Notes: generated by a model from the letters alone, not told the origin. A stretch of 64,000 bases of DNA from Tubulanus polymorphus (GCF_964204645.1 NC_134027.1:15798485-15862484); one strand, 5' to 3'; numbered from the stretch's first letter, positions 35,450 through 47,330 are shown. Made by a program: numbers and translations.

Positions 35450-37475
35450 AACTAGGGGTCGAGGGACATGATGCCCACTTGGGAAGTGGTTTCACATGCT
35501 CAACAATCTAACATTTTCAATATTCAAGGCACCCTTGTGACCATCTACAGAAAGCAATGACCTTGAAACTCACCAAAATCATAGATAACGTTATGAGCGC
35601 CAACTTTCCAATACATTGTGGTAACACAATATGCTTAGGTATGAATATAATGTGGAAAAACTTTTACCCACCTACAAATGAGTACTGATGACGCCAAGAT
35701 GGCTGCCAATTGCGCCATAATTGGCTGATCAAAAATACGTGTCTCAGGTATAAAACATCCCTTTCCAACGAATACCCATCACAAATTGCAATGAGAAATG
35801 AGAAGCTACAGGACTCAGAATTTGGCCCAAAATTTACATTTTTGGCCACCAGAAAGGTCATAGGACGGCCATCTGAGTCCGATCGACCCAATGTTGATGG
35901 GCGCCTGGAGGATTCAAATATATACGAAAGATCAAGGTAATTGATTAAAGCGTCTTCAAAAAGTTCAAAAATGTGTAAGAAGTGCTGATTTTGGCAAACA
36001 TTAATGGCTGCTAATTGGCCATCTTGATTCTGACAGGGTCAGTTTTTGGGCTGAAGATGTGTCTAGGGTAAATACATGTGTAACGTAAATATCAAGACAC
36101 TACATTGAAGCAACTTCCCAAAATAACTTGACTGCGTCTACGCACGGACGAACGGACGGATGACGAACGAAAAGTGAACACAATAGCCCGCTGGGACTAA
36201 AGTCCCAAGTGGGCTAAAAACCAATGACCTTGAAACCCACCACAATCATAGAACATGTCAGCAGCTATGATTTTATAATTGATTGTGATAACAAAATATG
36301 CCTCGTTACCAATTTAATATGGAAATACTAAGTTATTCAACTATTCAAGGCCCCCTGGTGACCATATAGAATAACTTATGTCCTTGAAACTCACCACAAT
36401 CATAAACGATGTCATGAGCTACAACTTTGCAATTGATTGTGGTAACAAAATATGTGTAGGTACAAATATGATATAGAAATACTAAGTTGTTGTATTATTC
36501 AATTTGTATCATTCATTGGTGGCCACATACGAAAACCAATGACCTTGAAACTCACCAAAATCATAGAACACGTTATGGGCTACAACTTTCCAATTGAATA
36601 TAGAAACAAAATATGCTTAGGTATCAATTTAATGTGGAAAAACTTTTTCCCACCTACGAATGAGTACTGATGACACCAAGATGGCCACTTATTGCGTCAT
36701 AACTGGCTGATCAAAAAAACCTGTCTCAGGTATAAAACATCCCATTCCAAAGAATACCCATCACAAATTGCAATGAGAAATGGCAAACTAGTAGGAAGCT
36801 ACAGGACCTAGAAGTCTGGCCAAAATTAACATTTTTGGGCACTAAAAAGGTCATAGGACGGCCATCTTGAGTCAGATCGACCCAATTTTTCTTATGCTGA
36901 TGGGCCTATAATATAAATGAAAGATCAAGGTAATTGATCAAAGCTTCTTCAAAATTTCCCTCAAAAACTTCGAAAATGTGTAAAAATGTGCTGATTTTGG
37001 CGAACAACAATGGCTGCCAGTCGGCCATCTTGAATCTGACAGGGCCAGTTTTTGGGCTGAAGATGTGTCTAGGGTAGATACATGTATAAACCAAATATCA
37101 AGACATAACCTTGAAGCGTCTTCAAAACTTCCCAAAATAACTGGATTCCGTCTACGGACTGACGAACGAACGCACGGACGACGGACGAAAAGTGAACGCA
37201 ATAGCCCGCTGGGACTAAAGTCCCAAGTGGGCTAAAAAGTGCTGATTTTGATGAACAACAATGGCTGCCATTTGGCCATCTTGATTCTGACCGGGCTACT
37301 TTTTGGACTGAAGATGTGTCTAGGGTAGAGAGATGTTTAAGCAAATATCAAGGCTTAACATTGTCATTGAGGCGTCATTGAAACTTCCCAAAATATCTGG
37401 ATGCCGTCTACCGACGGATGAATGAACGGATGGAAGAACAGAAAGTGAATGCAATAGCCCGTTGGGAATGAAGTC
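35450..37475 (+). mobile_element. Element A2: composite with one 5' end and three 3' ends
   Basis: It starts ACTAGGGGTCGAGGGAC with GCCCACTTGGGAAG. A first full 3' hairpin lies at 36185-36215, followed by CTAAAAA. Immediately after it, new 154-bp-type units resume (CCAATGACCTTGAAAC) and lead to a second full hairpin at 37203-37233. Then a bare 3' domain starting GTGCTGATTTTG leads to a third, eroded end near 37456-37475. Reuse of 3' ends is a feature reported for rolling-circle elements. Confidence 0.7.
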
Positions 37476-37589
37476 TAATTAAACTGAATGACTAGTCTCA
37501 TATATTGCTGGTTTGAAACCTGTCTAATCAAAGTTTTCTTATCTATTGCCCGAGTGCATACGGTGTAATGAAATTCATAAGGCAATGAA

Positions 37590-37765
37590 ATCTGCTACCG
37601 GTAAAGTGGTTTACTTTCCTGACATCTAGAAGTAACTTCATTTGATAGCATTCACTTGCAAGCAGTTAGAAGTTGGGTTTGAACAGGACCAGATACCTCT
37701 TATGATTAGGGGAAGCATGACCTGTGAAAGTTTGATTTGGCAATTTTGTAATTTTTTTTACTTAG
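37590..37765 (+). repeat. Dispersed repeat H, copy 1
   Basis: AAGTGGTTTAC, CATTTG..GCATTCA, GAAGCATGAC and TTGGCAATTTTG occur in the same order as at 41475-41665 (AAGTGGTTTACC, GGAAAGCATGAC, TTGGCAATTCTT). The copies are diverged and have no identified ends. Confidence 0.5.
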
Positions 37766-37767
37766 CA

Positions 37768-39655
37768 AACAAGAGCCCGAAGGGCACAATGGCAGCCTGT
37801 CGGCTTTTCATAAATGATTCAGTCTGTCAAAATACACCCCCTGCTCAATATACAGGGAGATGACAGAAACAAATACCTCAGATCAATCCTTTCCCTTTGT
37901 CTGTTTGATTTGAATGCGGAATGAAATTGAATTGGATTTGATAATGTTTTGTTCAATAAAGTAAACCTGAATTGGATTTGATATTTTTTGAGAAAAAGAA
38001 TTGATCACAATTTGCATATCGAGGTCATCCATCCAATTTAAGACTAGGGGTCCAGGGAGACACCATGCCCACTTGGGAAGGAGTTTCAAATGCTCAACAA
38101 TCTAACAATTTCAATATTCATTGCCCCCTGGTGACCATATACAAAAATCACTATTCTTGAAACATATAATAAGTCACCATCTACGATTCTATAATTGATT
38201 GTGATAACAAAATATGCCTTGTTACCAATCTAATATGGAAATACTAAGTTATTCTACTATTCAACGCCCCCTGGTGACCATATGCAAAACCCAATGACCT
38301 TGAAACTCACCACAATCATAGAATGTCAGCAGCTACGATTTTGCAATTCATCACGGTAACAAAATATGCCTAGGTACCAATCTGATAAGGTAATAATATT
38401 AAGTTGTTCTACTATTCAACGCCCCTTGGTGACCATATAGAGTAACTAATGTCCTTAAAACTAACCACAATCATAGACAATGTCATGAGCTACACTTTTG
38501 CAATTGATTGTGGTGACAAAATATGCATAAGTACAAATATAATATAGAAATACTAAGTTATTGTATCATTTAACGCCCTCTGGTGTCAATATACAAAAGC
38601 CAATGACTTTGAAACTGCTCACCAAAATTAGAGAACATGTTATGAGTTACAACTTTCCAATTGATTGTGGTAACACAATATGCTTAGGTATGAATATAAT
38701 GTGGAAAAACTTTTTCCCACCTACGAATGAGTACTGATGACACAAAGATGGCCGCCAATTGCGCCATAATTGGCTGATCAAAAATACCTGTCTCAGGCAT
38801 AAAACATTCCTTTCCAAAGAATATCCATCACAAATTGCGATGAGAAATGGCAAACCAGTAGGAAGCTACAGGACTCAGAATTCTGGCCAAAATTGACATT
38901 CGACCCAATTTTTCTTATGCGGATGGGCCCTTGGGGGATTCAAATATAGACGAAATATCAAGGTAATTGACCAAAACATCTTCAAAATTTCCCTCAAAAA
39001 CTTAAAAAAATGTGTAAAAAGTGCTGATTTTGGTGAACAAAACTGGCTGCCAGTCGGCCATCTTGATTCTGACAGAGCCAGTTTTTTGGCTGAAGATGTG
39101 TCTAAGGTAGATAGATCTGTAACCCAAATATCAAGACATTACATTGAAGCGTCTTCAAAACTTCCCAAAATAATTGGGTTCTGTCGACGGACGAAATATG
39201 AACGCAATAGCCCGCAGGGACTCAAGTCCCAAATGGGCTAAAAAAGCATTTCCCATCCTTGCGCTATTATCAGTGATGAATTTTCTGTTGTGAATATATC
39301 ATATAAAATTCATCCCAACAACCAAATCAACTAGATTTCACACACATCAATCTCGAAATAAGATTTAAAATCTTAAAACAAAACTCTGAAGTCGATGATA
39401 TATCGGGTTCGAGTGAACACCTGCTGATACTTGCAGCTTATCCAATCTGAGGAGACTGCTTTCGGATTGGCTTTTTAAAAACTGATATTTTCATGCTTCA
39501 GACTTGCAAAAAAATTCATGTAAATTCATCCCAGGCCTTCTTTAAAATTCGGCATCAAAGGACTTGGAGAATGGATGATGCTTGAATGCATGATTTGTAA
39601 GAGTATATGCTCAATTGAACAGTGAAAAAGCCTTCTATCTGGAAAACAGTCCTAA
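37768..39655 (+). mobile_element. Element B3, 3'-truncated, host of A3
   Basis: The 5' end is AACAAGAG with hairpin GCCC-GAA-GGGC (37775-37785) and GGCAGCCTGTC. The body matches B1 and B2, including GATGAATTTTCTGT and CCAACAACCAAATCAACTAG. The final AGGCTCAGCC hairpin is missing, with homology fading near 39655. A3 interrupts it directly after ATTTAAG, the same point at which C2 interrupts B2. Confidence 0.65.
38043..39245 (+). mobile_element. Element A3 inside B3
   Basis: It runs from ACTAGGGGTCCAGGGAGAC with GCCCACTTGGGAAG to the 3' hairpin at 39209-39239 (AGCCCGCAGGGACT and AGTCCCAAATGGGCT) and AAAAA. Units of about 150 bp are marked by repeated CCCCCTGGTGACCATAT and TGGTAACA(A/C)AATATGC words. 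The 3' unique domain resembles A1. It is non-coding. Confidence 0.75.
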
Positions 39656-40333
39656 AATTAGTATTTTATCAGCTTTATGATCGCGAGAAGTGATATAGGT
39701 TGATATATGTTTTAGATACTATTAGGTATGTTTGATGTTCCATCCGATCATTCCAGTTTCAAACGCACTGTCAATTGGCAGACTGCCATCCAACTGTTAC
39801 TAGCATAGGTAAATCAAAAAGGATGGATCCAACACAAATTTATTACAATCGGGCAACCTCTCATAACCGTATAGTGCGCTCAGTCATCACATCAGTTAAG
39901 AATCCAAATAAAGCCATACTTAGATTTTCTAGTACTCACTTCATTTTTCATATGGACGACAAAATTCTACAGAAAACCTGTAATCACTGCTTTGCAGCGA
40001 CATTTTTTCTTATTTAAATGTTTTGAATAAAGTGCCTTTATTGATTTTAATCAGGATGGCATGCAATAAGAAAATGAACTACTATCGTCATTATTATTTC
40101 CATGAAAATTATAAAGGTGTGCCATTGATCACTGCAGCTGGTGATCATCAGAACCAAGGAAAATATGTAATAGGGCTTAAAAAGTGCGGTCATAAAACCC
40201 AAAAGTTCATTAGAAACAAGATTTTTATTGGGTTGATAACAATGGATAGTTTGTAAGTACCAAGGTCACTAGAGCAAGGTTCCATTGAAGATGAAATAAA
40301 TAGATTATATTACATTGAACATTGCATACTTAC
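39656..40333. other. Intron sequence with a reversed F-family 5' end
   Basis: The only supported item is the minus-strand F-like 5' end at about 39970-40007 (on the plus strand CTACAGAAAACCTGT followed by CTGCTTTGCAGC). The remainder is unrecognised. Confidence 0.45.
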
Positions 40334-40549
40334 TCTTCATCTGGCATTACTATACATTTCTCATACATAAGTCCACCTTCTTGGGGGAAGATCTCTTCAT
40401 GGTGAATAATGATATTTTTGATTAGATCAATAACATTACCATGGTATTGAACCTGATCTCGATCTGATGGTATTGGAAGTAGTGTAGGTCCAAAGCATAT
40501 GGCAAGGTTAAAAGGGTCCATCATATTTTCATCACTATATTCAGACAAA
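40334..40549 (-). CDS. srgap: srGAP-like exon: C-terminal RhoGAP domain
   Basis: This 216-nt exon lies between acceptor CCTTTCAG and donor GTAAGT. It encodes LSEYSDENMMDPFNLAICFG followed by PTLLPIPSDRD and IIIHHEEIFP. The Asn of 'NLA' and the FGP motif, which are conserved in active RhoGAP domains, are both intact. The SDENMMDP..NLAICFGPTL block is diagnostic for the srGAP subfamily rather than RhoGAPs in general. The end, MYEKCIVMPDE, runs into the linker toward SH3. Its phase (1 nt in, 2 nt out) fits the neighbouring exons exactly. No stop or frameshift is present, so the gene looks functional. Confidence 0.9.
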
Positions 40550-40789
40550 CTGAAAGGAATGAATAAATGCTATGAAAAATTGTGAAAATATAGAAAACTA
40601 ATCTTATGTGGACTGGGAGATATACATATCTAAGTGGACATCTATTCTCTATCCCACACAAGATGTGCCCAGATAAGGATAAATGCGAACCAATCAAGGA
40701 GCAGTGCAATTTAGATATTTTATGGCATATCGTGAGAATAGCCAATATCAACAAATCAAGCCTGGAGCTCTCTAGCATTCAGTGAATCA

Positions 40790-42300
40790 AACAAGAGGTC
40801 CATTGGCCTTGAAGCTACAGATATATCATACACTTTTGTATCTATAACAAGTGACATCATCATGTTTGGATTGTTAATGAACCGTCAACAAAACAGTATT
40901 TTGTCTGTATAGGACCGGAAAGTGAGTTTTTAACTGGACATAACCAATTTTTACCTTCATGTGATTGTCTTTCCATGTAAAGGGGCACACAGTGAGACTA
41001 TGTAATTAATTCAACGAAGACAGAAAACTTTTCTTTTTTTTCAGGGTTCAATTACCAGCTAGAACTTTCTGGCAAACTATTCCAAACTATTAGGTTTATG
41101 ATTGATGCTTTATTCAATCATTCAAGTTTCAAACATCACAACACATCACAAAATGCTTCTTAAAAGCATATGAATAACAGCAAATAAACCTCATACTATC
41201 AGGGCTTCCAACATGTTTTGATATTTTTGGCTGAAAGGGCAAAACATCTCTAGGGTGGATTATCGAGCCAGAGAATATATCATGATGTTTCATTTTGTGG
41301 TATAAGATCTGAATGAACCTTTTCGGTGTCTCGATTATGCAAACTCGTATTGCATAATCTCACGTATTAATAAACAAGTGTTTTTCTTAGAAATAAGTGG
41401 AAGACAAAATTCAATACCTTCAAATGAATATAAGAATTCATTTGTAAAAGAATAACCTTAAAACTATGACAATAATTTGCCACAGGCAAAGTGGTTTACC
41501 TTTCTAGCATCCAGAAGAACGTACAATTATACATGTATTCATTTCAAAAGCTTTCATTTGCGTGCTGTTAGTTTTGGTTTAAATATGACCAGAAAACTCA
41601 AAGGGCTCTGGAAAGCATGACACAAAATTTGATATTGGCAATTCTTTGTATTTAGCATAAAAATCCAGGGAGCCAATTAAACAGTCCCAAAATTCTCATT
41701 TTAGGCCTACCAGCTCACTTTCTTCCTGATCAATGTGGCAATATTTTCCTATAGGTTTAGATTACGCCCTATCCAATCATCCAGCAGGTTCAAACGTCAT
41801 CTTGAAGGCAGATAGATGACGAGACAGCAAATACTCATCAGAAAGTGACAACGCATGACTAACTTTTTTGACTAACTTTTTGAAATTGCCATGCAAAATC
41901 ATTTTATAACAAGTAAACAATTGAATATCTTATCATACAGGGGTCCCCTACAATTTTAAGGACCCTAAAAAATTTCAAACTCAAATATTCCGAATTGAAT
42001 ATTTAAAAATAGATCAAAATTTAGATTTGTCACATTGTCTCAGATCGTTTTTCAGCAGTTTTCACATTGAAATTTCACTCAGAAATCAAACAACATCGTC
42101 CATGTTTTATCGTGGACACACTGCTTGTTCAAAGAGGAGTCAAGATGCTTATCACCTATTCATTTGCATAAGAAAACAATATAGGTGGGGCAACGTTACG
42201 AGCCGCAAAAGCCGTTTTTCAGCACTACACAAGCAACACTCAAAAAAGATCGGGAAACGCTTTTATGGTCGTACCAATCTATCCTTAAGATGCCATTATC
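40790..42300 (+). repeat. Solitary 5' hairpin end, repeat H copy 2 and short intron repeats
   Basis: At 40790 AACAAGAGGTCCATTGGCCT gives another member of the 5' hairpin class (stem with a wobble). Repeat H copy 2 spans 41475-41665. A word like GATGCTCTATCCAATCATTC, with TTTCAAAC following, recurs at about 39730, 41103, 41765 and 57262, so it is a dispersed motif of the srGAP introns. No gene is present. Confidence 0.45.
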
Positions 42301-42599
42301 CTTACCCCCACCACCCAACGGATTTGTGTTGATCTGAGAAATGATAAAAATTGATTGAAAAGGCGGAAATCTGTCGGGCTGGCGCCATCGTCTAACTTTT
42401 CAAAGAGAAATTATGTATTTTGTAGTCAACGAATTGCTCGCCATTTTGTGACCATACCATAATTGCATCAGAAGCACCGAAATTCCTGGAAATTCCTCGA
42501 GTTTCCCGATGATTTGTATTATATCCCCGGAGTCCTCCTTACTCCAGTGGTCCAGCCAGTGCGGCCATCGATAGTAGTGGTCGAACTCCGGAGAATCTC

Positions 42600-42769
42600 T
42601 TCTAGTAATTGGCTCTGAATGAGCTATTGTTCTCTCCTGTTTGGGACAATAAAGCGAAGGCAAGTGTTAAGAAGTTATCAGGTTGAGTTGTTTATTAGAT
42701 GAGCGATTTGGACCCTAGTGGACCTCCAATTGTTTCCACAAGCCATAACTTTTACATTGGTGGCAGCGA
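42600..42769 (+). promoter_or_regulatory. Gypsy 5' LTR end, poly(A) signal and primer-binding site
   Basis: ACAATAAAG (near 42646) looks like an LTR polyadenylation signal. The LTR probably ends ...TTTACA at 42756. One base later TGGTGGCAGCGA (42758-42769) starts with TGG, as expected for a tRNA-complementary primer-binding site that pairs with the CCA end. The gag frame follows 330 bp downstream. The left limit of the LTR is not certain, because no second LTR is present to align. Confidence 0.5.
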
Positions 42770-43096
42770 TTCGGGGTTTTTATATCGTTTTCTTTAACAA
42801 AAAAGCCGAATTTATTTCACCAAACAGGCCCGCACATGAGAGGGTAGTCTGGGTGACCTACTTTACGAATATAGTCTATGGTTGCTATTTTCTTACTGTT
42901 CATTGACTTGAAGTAGTGCAGTAAACAGCAGAACTTCTGTACTGTAACCAATATTTGTCAAAGTCACTATTTTTTGCTTTTGACAAGTTTATTTGATTTC
43001 TTTTCCCTTCCGAATATTATATTTCATAGACGTAGGCCTGATTGCTTATCCAGTCTTGGTGTTTTACTCAGATTTATACAAGGCCTACGTTTCAAC

Positions 43097-43690
43097 ATGA
43101 TTGACACTGACCAAATTACTGTCGAATCCGTTGTAGAGCCTGCCAATGGGACGGCACGCGACAGAGGGGTGCACTCGTCCCCAAAACTAATCAACGGGGA
43201 AAGGAGTTTTGAGCTAGATAGTAGTAGTTCAAGTGATGAGGAGGGGAAAGGGCAATATGATGAGCTGGCTAGGGAGCCTTCTCATCGTCTAAGCGGCTCT
43301 AACAAGCGGCTCCCGGACACACTCTCCTACAAGGAGTTTTGTGCAAGCCTGTCTGACAGGATCAAACAGTCGAAGACCATGGAGGACATTAAAATGCTCC
43401 TTAGTATGAGGGAGAAGCGCTCCGGGGAGTCGATCGAGCATTTTGCTGACGAGCTGCTCGAACTGAGCCGAAATGCATACCCAGAGATTACACTTAGGGT
43501 ACAGGATGAACTTGCAATGGACAGGTTCAAGCATGCTGTCTACCTGCACCCGAGCAATAGGGAAGCCCTGTTTGTACATCGGCCAAAAACCCTGGCCAAG
43601 GCCGTGATGCAAGTGATGTCACTGGACACAGCTCATAAGATGACGGTAGGCCGAGGGACACAAACAGCAAACCTGCAGGCCCGTAAATGA
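43097..43690 (+). CDS. Gypsy-type gag (capsid region)
   Basis: This frame of 197 codons begins at the first good ATG (MIDTDQITVE) and is open to a stop. It has an acidic, Ser-rich N-terminal part and a helical retrotransposon-gag block: SIEHFADELLELSRNAYPEI, then a stretch ending DELAMDRFKHAVY. This resembles the capsid C-terminal region of Ty3/Gypsy gag. After the stop the reading continues, with frame changes, to a CCHC zinc knuckle at 43862-43903 (CLNC...H...C) that itself contains an in-frame stop. Gag packages element RNA. The early stops show the copy is inactive. Confidence 0.7.
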   Translation: MIDTDQITVESVVEPANGTARDRGVHSSPKLINGERSFELDSSSSSDEEGKGQYDELAREPSHRLSGSNKRLPDTLSYKEFCASLSDRIKQSKTMEDIKMLLSMREKRSGESIEHFADELLELSRNAYPEITLRVQDELAMDRFKHAVYLHPSNREALFVHRPKTLAKAVMQVMSLDTAHKMTVGRGTQTANLQARK

Positions 43691-43861
43691 AGTTGCCACA
43701 TCCGTTAAGCCGTCACACTTTTAACTTTGGTGCAGGGGCTATCATTACGACTCGACAAACTTGAGACGAGGCAGCATACATACTATCAGTCGACCGGTCG
43801 ACGACATTTGCTTGCGCTGCAGGGCCCCAATTACACAGGGAGCCAGTGGCCACTTACGCAG

Positions 43862-43903
43862 TGTCTCAACTGCGGTGAACGCAGCCATCATTTGTGAAGC
43901 TGC
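43862..43903 (+). pseudogene. Gag zinc knuckle with premature stop
   Basis: The reading CLNCGERSHHL, stop, SC has exact C-x2-C-x4-H-x4-C spacing with one TGA inside. It marks the nucleocapsid part of the Gypsy copy, in a frame shifted from the capsid frame. Confidence 0.7.
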
Positions 43904-44300
43904 CCGGCACCGAAAAGCGGGAACCCGGGAAACAGACCACAAGGTTCCACAAGGGGCTGGGGAACTCCAAACCAGCACTATCCCCATTCACAGGGAAATA
44001 CACTATTACACTGCGGCGACCAGACTGCCACAGCAATAAATCTTGGACGATCCTGGATATACCGCACCTGGTGATACCGGGTTATTCAAAAGAGGCCGCA
44101 CTAAATATAGTTCCAGCTAAGTCAGTGGTACGTATAACTGGAAACAATGAAGATCCTGCGTCTGGTGAGGGGAATGGTAGCTTAGTGCCTCGTGAGCAGC
44201 CGGACCAGTCAGTGGAAAGCCCTGGATATACCGGTACCTCAAGTGGTGACTCCCGACAAACAGGATGTAGCTGCACTTCAAGTAGTACCAGCTGAAACTG

Positions 44301-44733
44301 GTGAGAATCCGACGTAGCCCAGAATTTACTATGATGGACAGAAAGACAGACACACGTGACACTGCACAACTCAGGACGATCACAATTCAGGATGGAGGCC
44401 TATATTGCGCAGCTCGTGTGAATTCTGCAGTGCAGGCATCTGTACTGCTAGATACTGGCACAGCGGTCACCATCATGAAGACAACAGTGTGGCAAGCTAG
44501 CCAGCTGTCAGGTGACTTTGCAGAACTCAGACCACCCAGTACATCTCGCTTTTCCGCGTACCAATGATCATAGCGGATGAGCTGACGCAGGACTGTCTAC
44601 TGGGAAGTGACTTCTTTAGCACCTATCGCTGTAACATTGATTACGTGGCTAAAGAGTTATGGTTTGATTTCGCAAGTGTTCCGCTACGACAATGTTCGCA
44701 GAGAGCGCATTGCTGTAGAATCTTTACGAAAAT
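44301..44733 (+). pseudogene. Gypsy-type aspartic protease fragment
   Basis: VLLDTGTAVTIM (Asp codon 44451-44453) is the active-site loop. In the next frame IIADELTQDCLLGSDFF supplies the typical C-terminal 'D.LLG.DF' strand. The two halves are separated by a frameshift near 44564. Homology ends at 44733, where the inverted Penelope-like segment starts, so RT, RNase H and integrase are missing. Confidence 0.7.
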
Positions 44734-45061
44734 GGATTTGTTTGTCCGATGCTCTTTGACTCACGTAGCTAGATGTCGTTTAGTTTTTCCTATGTAGGAA
44801 ACATTTACATCCCATAAACAATTGAATTTGTATACAACATTAGCCTTAAGGGATTTAGGAGTAGGACATTTCAATGAGAAGAAATTCTTAATCTTTGTGG
44901 TAGTGATTGAGATCAATGCAATAATGTTTTTTGAACAAATTTCTGATCTTACGGGCAAATAGTATGGAGGGGTAGCCCACATATGGAATTAAGATAAATT
45001 GAGAAATTTCATCGCGTTCAGTCTGTTTATTACCCAGCGTAAATCTAGAATCCAGAATCCA
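44734..45061 (-). pseudogene. Penelope-like element, inverted 5' segment
   Basis: On the minus strand this reads the end of a Penelope-type RT region (FILIPYVGYPSILFARK, IRNLFKKHY). After a frame change it reads the start of the GIY-YIG endonuclease (KNFFSLKCPTPKSLK, VVYKFNC, YIGKTKRHLAT). It is 5'-truncated and lies head to head with the plus-strand remainder at 45062. The 19-bp word GCATCGGACAAACAAATCC is present at both break points in opposite orientation. This is the structure expected from twin priming during target-primed reverse transcription. Confidence 0.75.
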
Positions 45062-45517
45062 GCATCGGACAAACAAATCCGCTATAGGACACCATTTAAC
45101 TATCTGTTCCACTTGTAGTCAGGACTTCAATGAAAACAAATTCAAGATTTTAGACAAAGCTAACTCAGACTTTGAATGTACAATCCGAGAGGCTTTGTTT
45201 ATTAAATTAGAAAAGCCGTCATTAAACTTACAATTGTTTCAAAATGGATCCTCATTCATTTTAAATGTATTCTGTTAAACTGGCCTGTCCTGGTTGTTGC
45301 CAGGTTATATTATGTAATCTTCTGCTATTTTAAGCACCTCTGTTGACCTGTTTCTGTAAACTTATATCTTAACATACTGTAGTTTTGCATCATTTGTTAC
45401 TTGTCTTGACAAGGGGTATATGTTTACCCAAAAACTTTCAACTTATTCAACATGATTTATATATATGGAAAATGAAACTTTTTGTTCTTTTAAGAATTTT
45501 TAATCTCTCTATTTGAT
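45062..45517 (+). pseudogene. Penelope-like element, forward 3' segment and tail
   Basis: From about 45082 the plus strand reads AIGHHLTICSTC, then FKILDKANSDFECTIREALF and SSFILNVFC before a stop. This is the C-terminal part of the GIY-YIG domain as in the 55-kb copy (SSDLDCKIREARF). The 3' UTR matches that copy too, including a decayed version of its hammerhead-like motif (45408-45445). It ends against the DIRS-like copy near 45517. Confidence 0.75.
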
Positions 45518-47330
45518 CCAGCAAGCGCGGGAGGACTGGGGTGGGCGGGAACGCATACGCATGCATCCCCGACCAGTCCAGAGAGAAGGCATCGACCCCC
45601 CCACGCTTCCGCGTTTGGAAATGGGGAAACAAACAGAGGACACCTCTGATTGAACCGGTCGGCAAACAGATCCAGGAGCGGATTGCCAAACATGTCTCGA
45701 ACCCGATCGGCTACTTCTTGGTGGAGAACCCATTCTGTCACAATAGCCTGACCTCGACGAGAAAGAGCATTGGCCATCACGTTCCTTTTCCCTGCTTAAT
45801 GTGCCACAGTCAGGGACACGCCCTTTGTCTGGCACCTAAGAAGAATTTTGGCTGACAGATCCGTGAGGATATCTGAGTGCCCCCTTGATTCTGAAGGTAA
45901 GCCCTCACTGTTGAATTGTCTGTGGCTAACCAAACGTGGTGGCCCTCCACTCTCCTGTGAAAGAACTTCAAGGCCTTCCACACCGCCAGCATTTCCAGGA
46001 AATTTATGTGGTTGGTGGCCTCGTAGCGAGACCATCTCCCGGCTTTGACTTGGTTCTCCCGATGTGCCCCCCACCCTTAGTGACTGGCATCCGTGAATAC
46101 ACGAACTGGAGCCTCTAACGAGACTAGTGACACCCCCCGCCGAAGATTCGTAGTTGTCGCCCACCAATGAAGATCCGGACTTAGATCGGTTGGAGGTACG
46201 GGAATCAAGGTCTCCCAGTTGCCCTTCGACTGGGACCAGAAGACCTTCCAATATTGTTGCAAGCGCCTGCTTCTGAGGCGGCCTATGGGCACCACCAGAC
46301 CCATGGAGCTGATGGAGCATAGAAGCCATGACCAGAAACAAGCTGTTCTCGGGGTTGTGGACACTCCCGCTACAGCTTCTTGAAGTTTGGCTACTCGAGC
46401 CATAGACGGAAAGACTTTGCCGATTCGGAGATCGAAGTCCATGCCCAGATAAGTGAACTGTTGGGCCGGCGTCAACTGAGATTTTTCCTTGTTTATGCGG
46501 AACTCTAGCTGATGGACTAAGTCCAAGACTGAGGTCATTGCCTCCCGACATTCTGGAGCAGAGTTCGCGACTATTAACCAGTTGTCGAGGTAAACGAACA
46601 GTCGTATACCCCTTGACTGAAGTACCTTCTGAACGGACGTGACCAACTTGGTGAAAACCCACGGGGCCGTACTAAGGCCAAATGGAAGAGACCTGAATTG
46701 GAACTGGCGGCCTTTCCACTTTATCCTGAGAAATCGCCGAGATTTTGGGAGAATTGGAACCTCAAAGTAAGCATCTTTCAGGTCCAATGAAGCCGCCCAT
46801 TGACCCGGACGGAGCCCTTGAATCACGTCCTTGGGTTTGGTCATCGGGAACCTTGGAATGTCTAGGTGCTGATTGAGGGATGACAGATCTATCACCGTGT
46901 TGACCCCCTGTGGCCTTTGGTACCATGAATATTCGAGAAAACCAGCCGGGAGAAGTTTCGTTGCAAACTGGTTCTATCGCCAATTCCTTGAGATCCGGAG
47001 AGATTAAGGCCTCCTGACCTGGTTTCCGCCGCATGTCGGGAGGTGACCTCGTCAGGCGCGGTCGCCTTAGGAAGCGGAGACGGTAGCCATGAGAGACGAC
47101 CCGGGAGGGCCAACCATCTCTGAAAAGGTCGGACCAGTGGGTGCCTGCTGCAGACAACCTCCCACTGGTCCTGAGAATTCATTTCGAGTTTTTCCAAAAG
47201 GAAGAGCCCCTTTTTGGAGCCTTCCCCTTGCCCCGATACGAACCGGAACTGTTACGACTGGATGAGGCTTGACGTGATTGTTGAAGTTGCGCGCTAGTTT
47301 TCCAACCGGCATCCGTAGCCGCCTGAGAAA
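45498..47330 (-). pseudogene. DIRS-like retrotransposon copy A: RT and RNase H
   Basis: The minus strand encodes, with frameshifts, a DIRS/Ngaro-type polymerase. Landmarks are VIDLSSLNQHL, MTKPKDVIQGLRPGQWAASL, DLKDAYFEVPI and LPFGLSTAPWVFTKL. The catalytic box reads YLDN, where YxDD is expected, so the second Asp is lost. The RNase H part follows (VFTDASH, FLEMLAVWKAL, LATDNSTVRAYL), then the DLFADRFN and VDAFSLDWSGMHAYAFPP blocks typical of DIRS polyproteins. The reading leaves the family at LLDQIE. No tyrosine recombinase or methyltransferase region is present. Confidence 0.8.

Noticed and set aside
44301-44733. Domesticated retroviral-type protease gene
   Set aside because: The DTGT and DFF halves are in different frames and the zinc knuckle upstream has a stop, so simple decay explains it.
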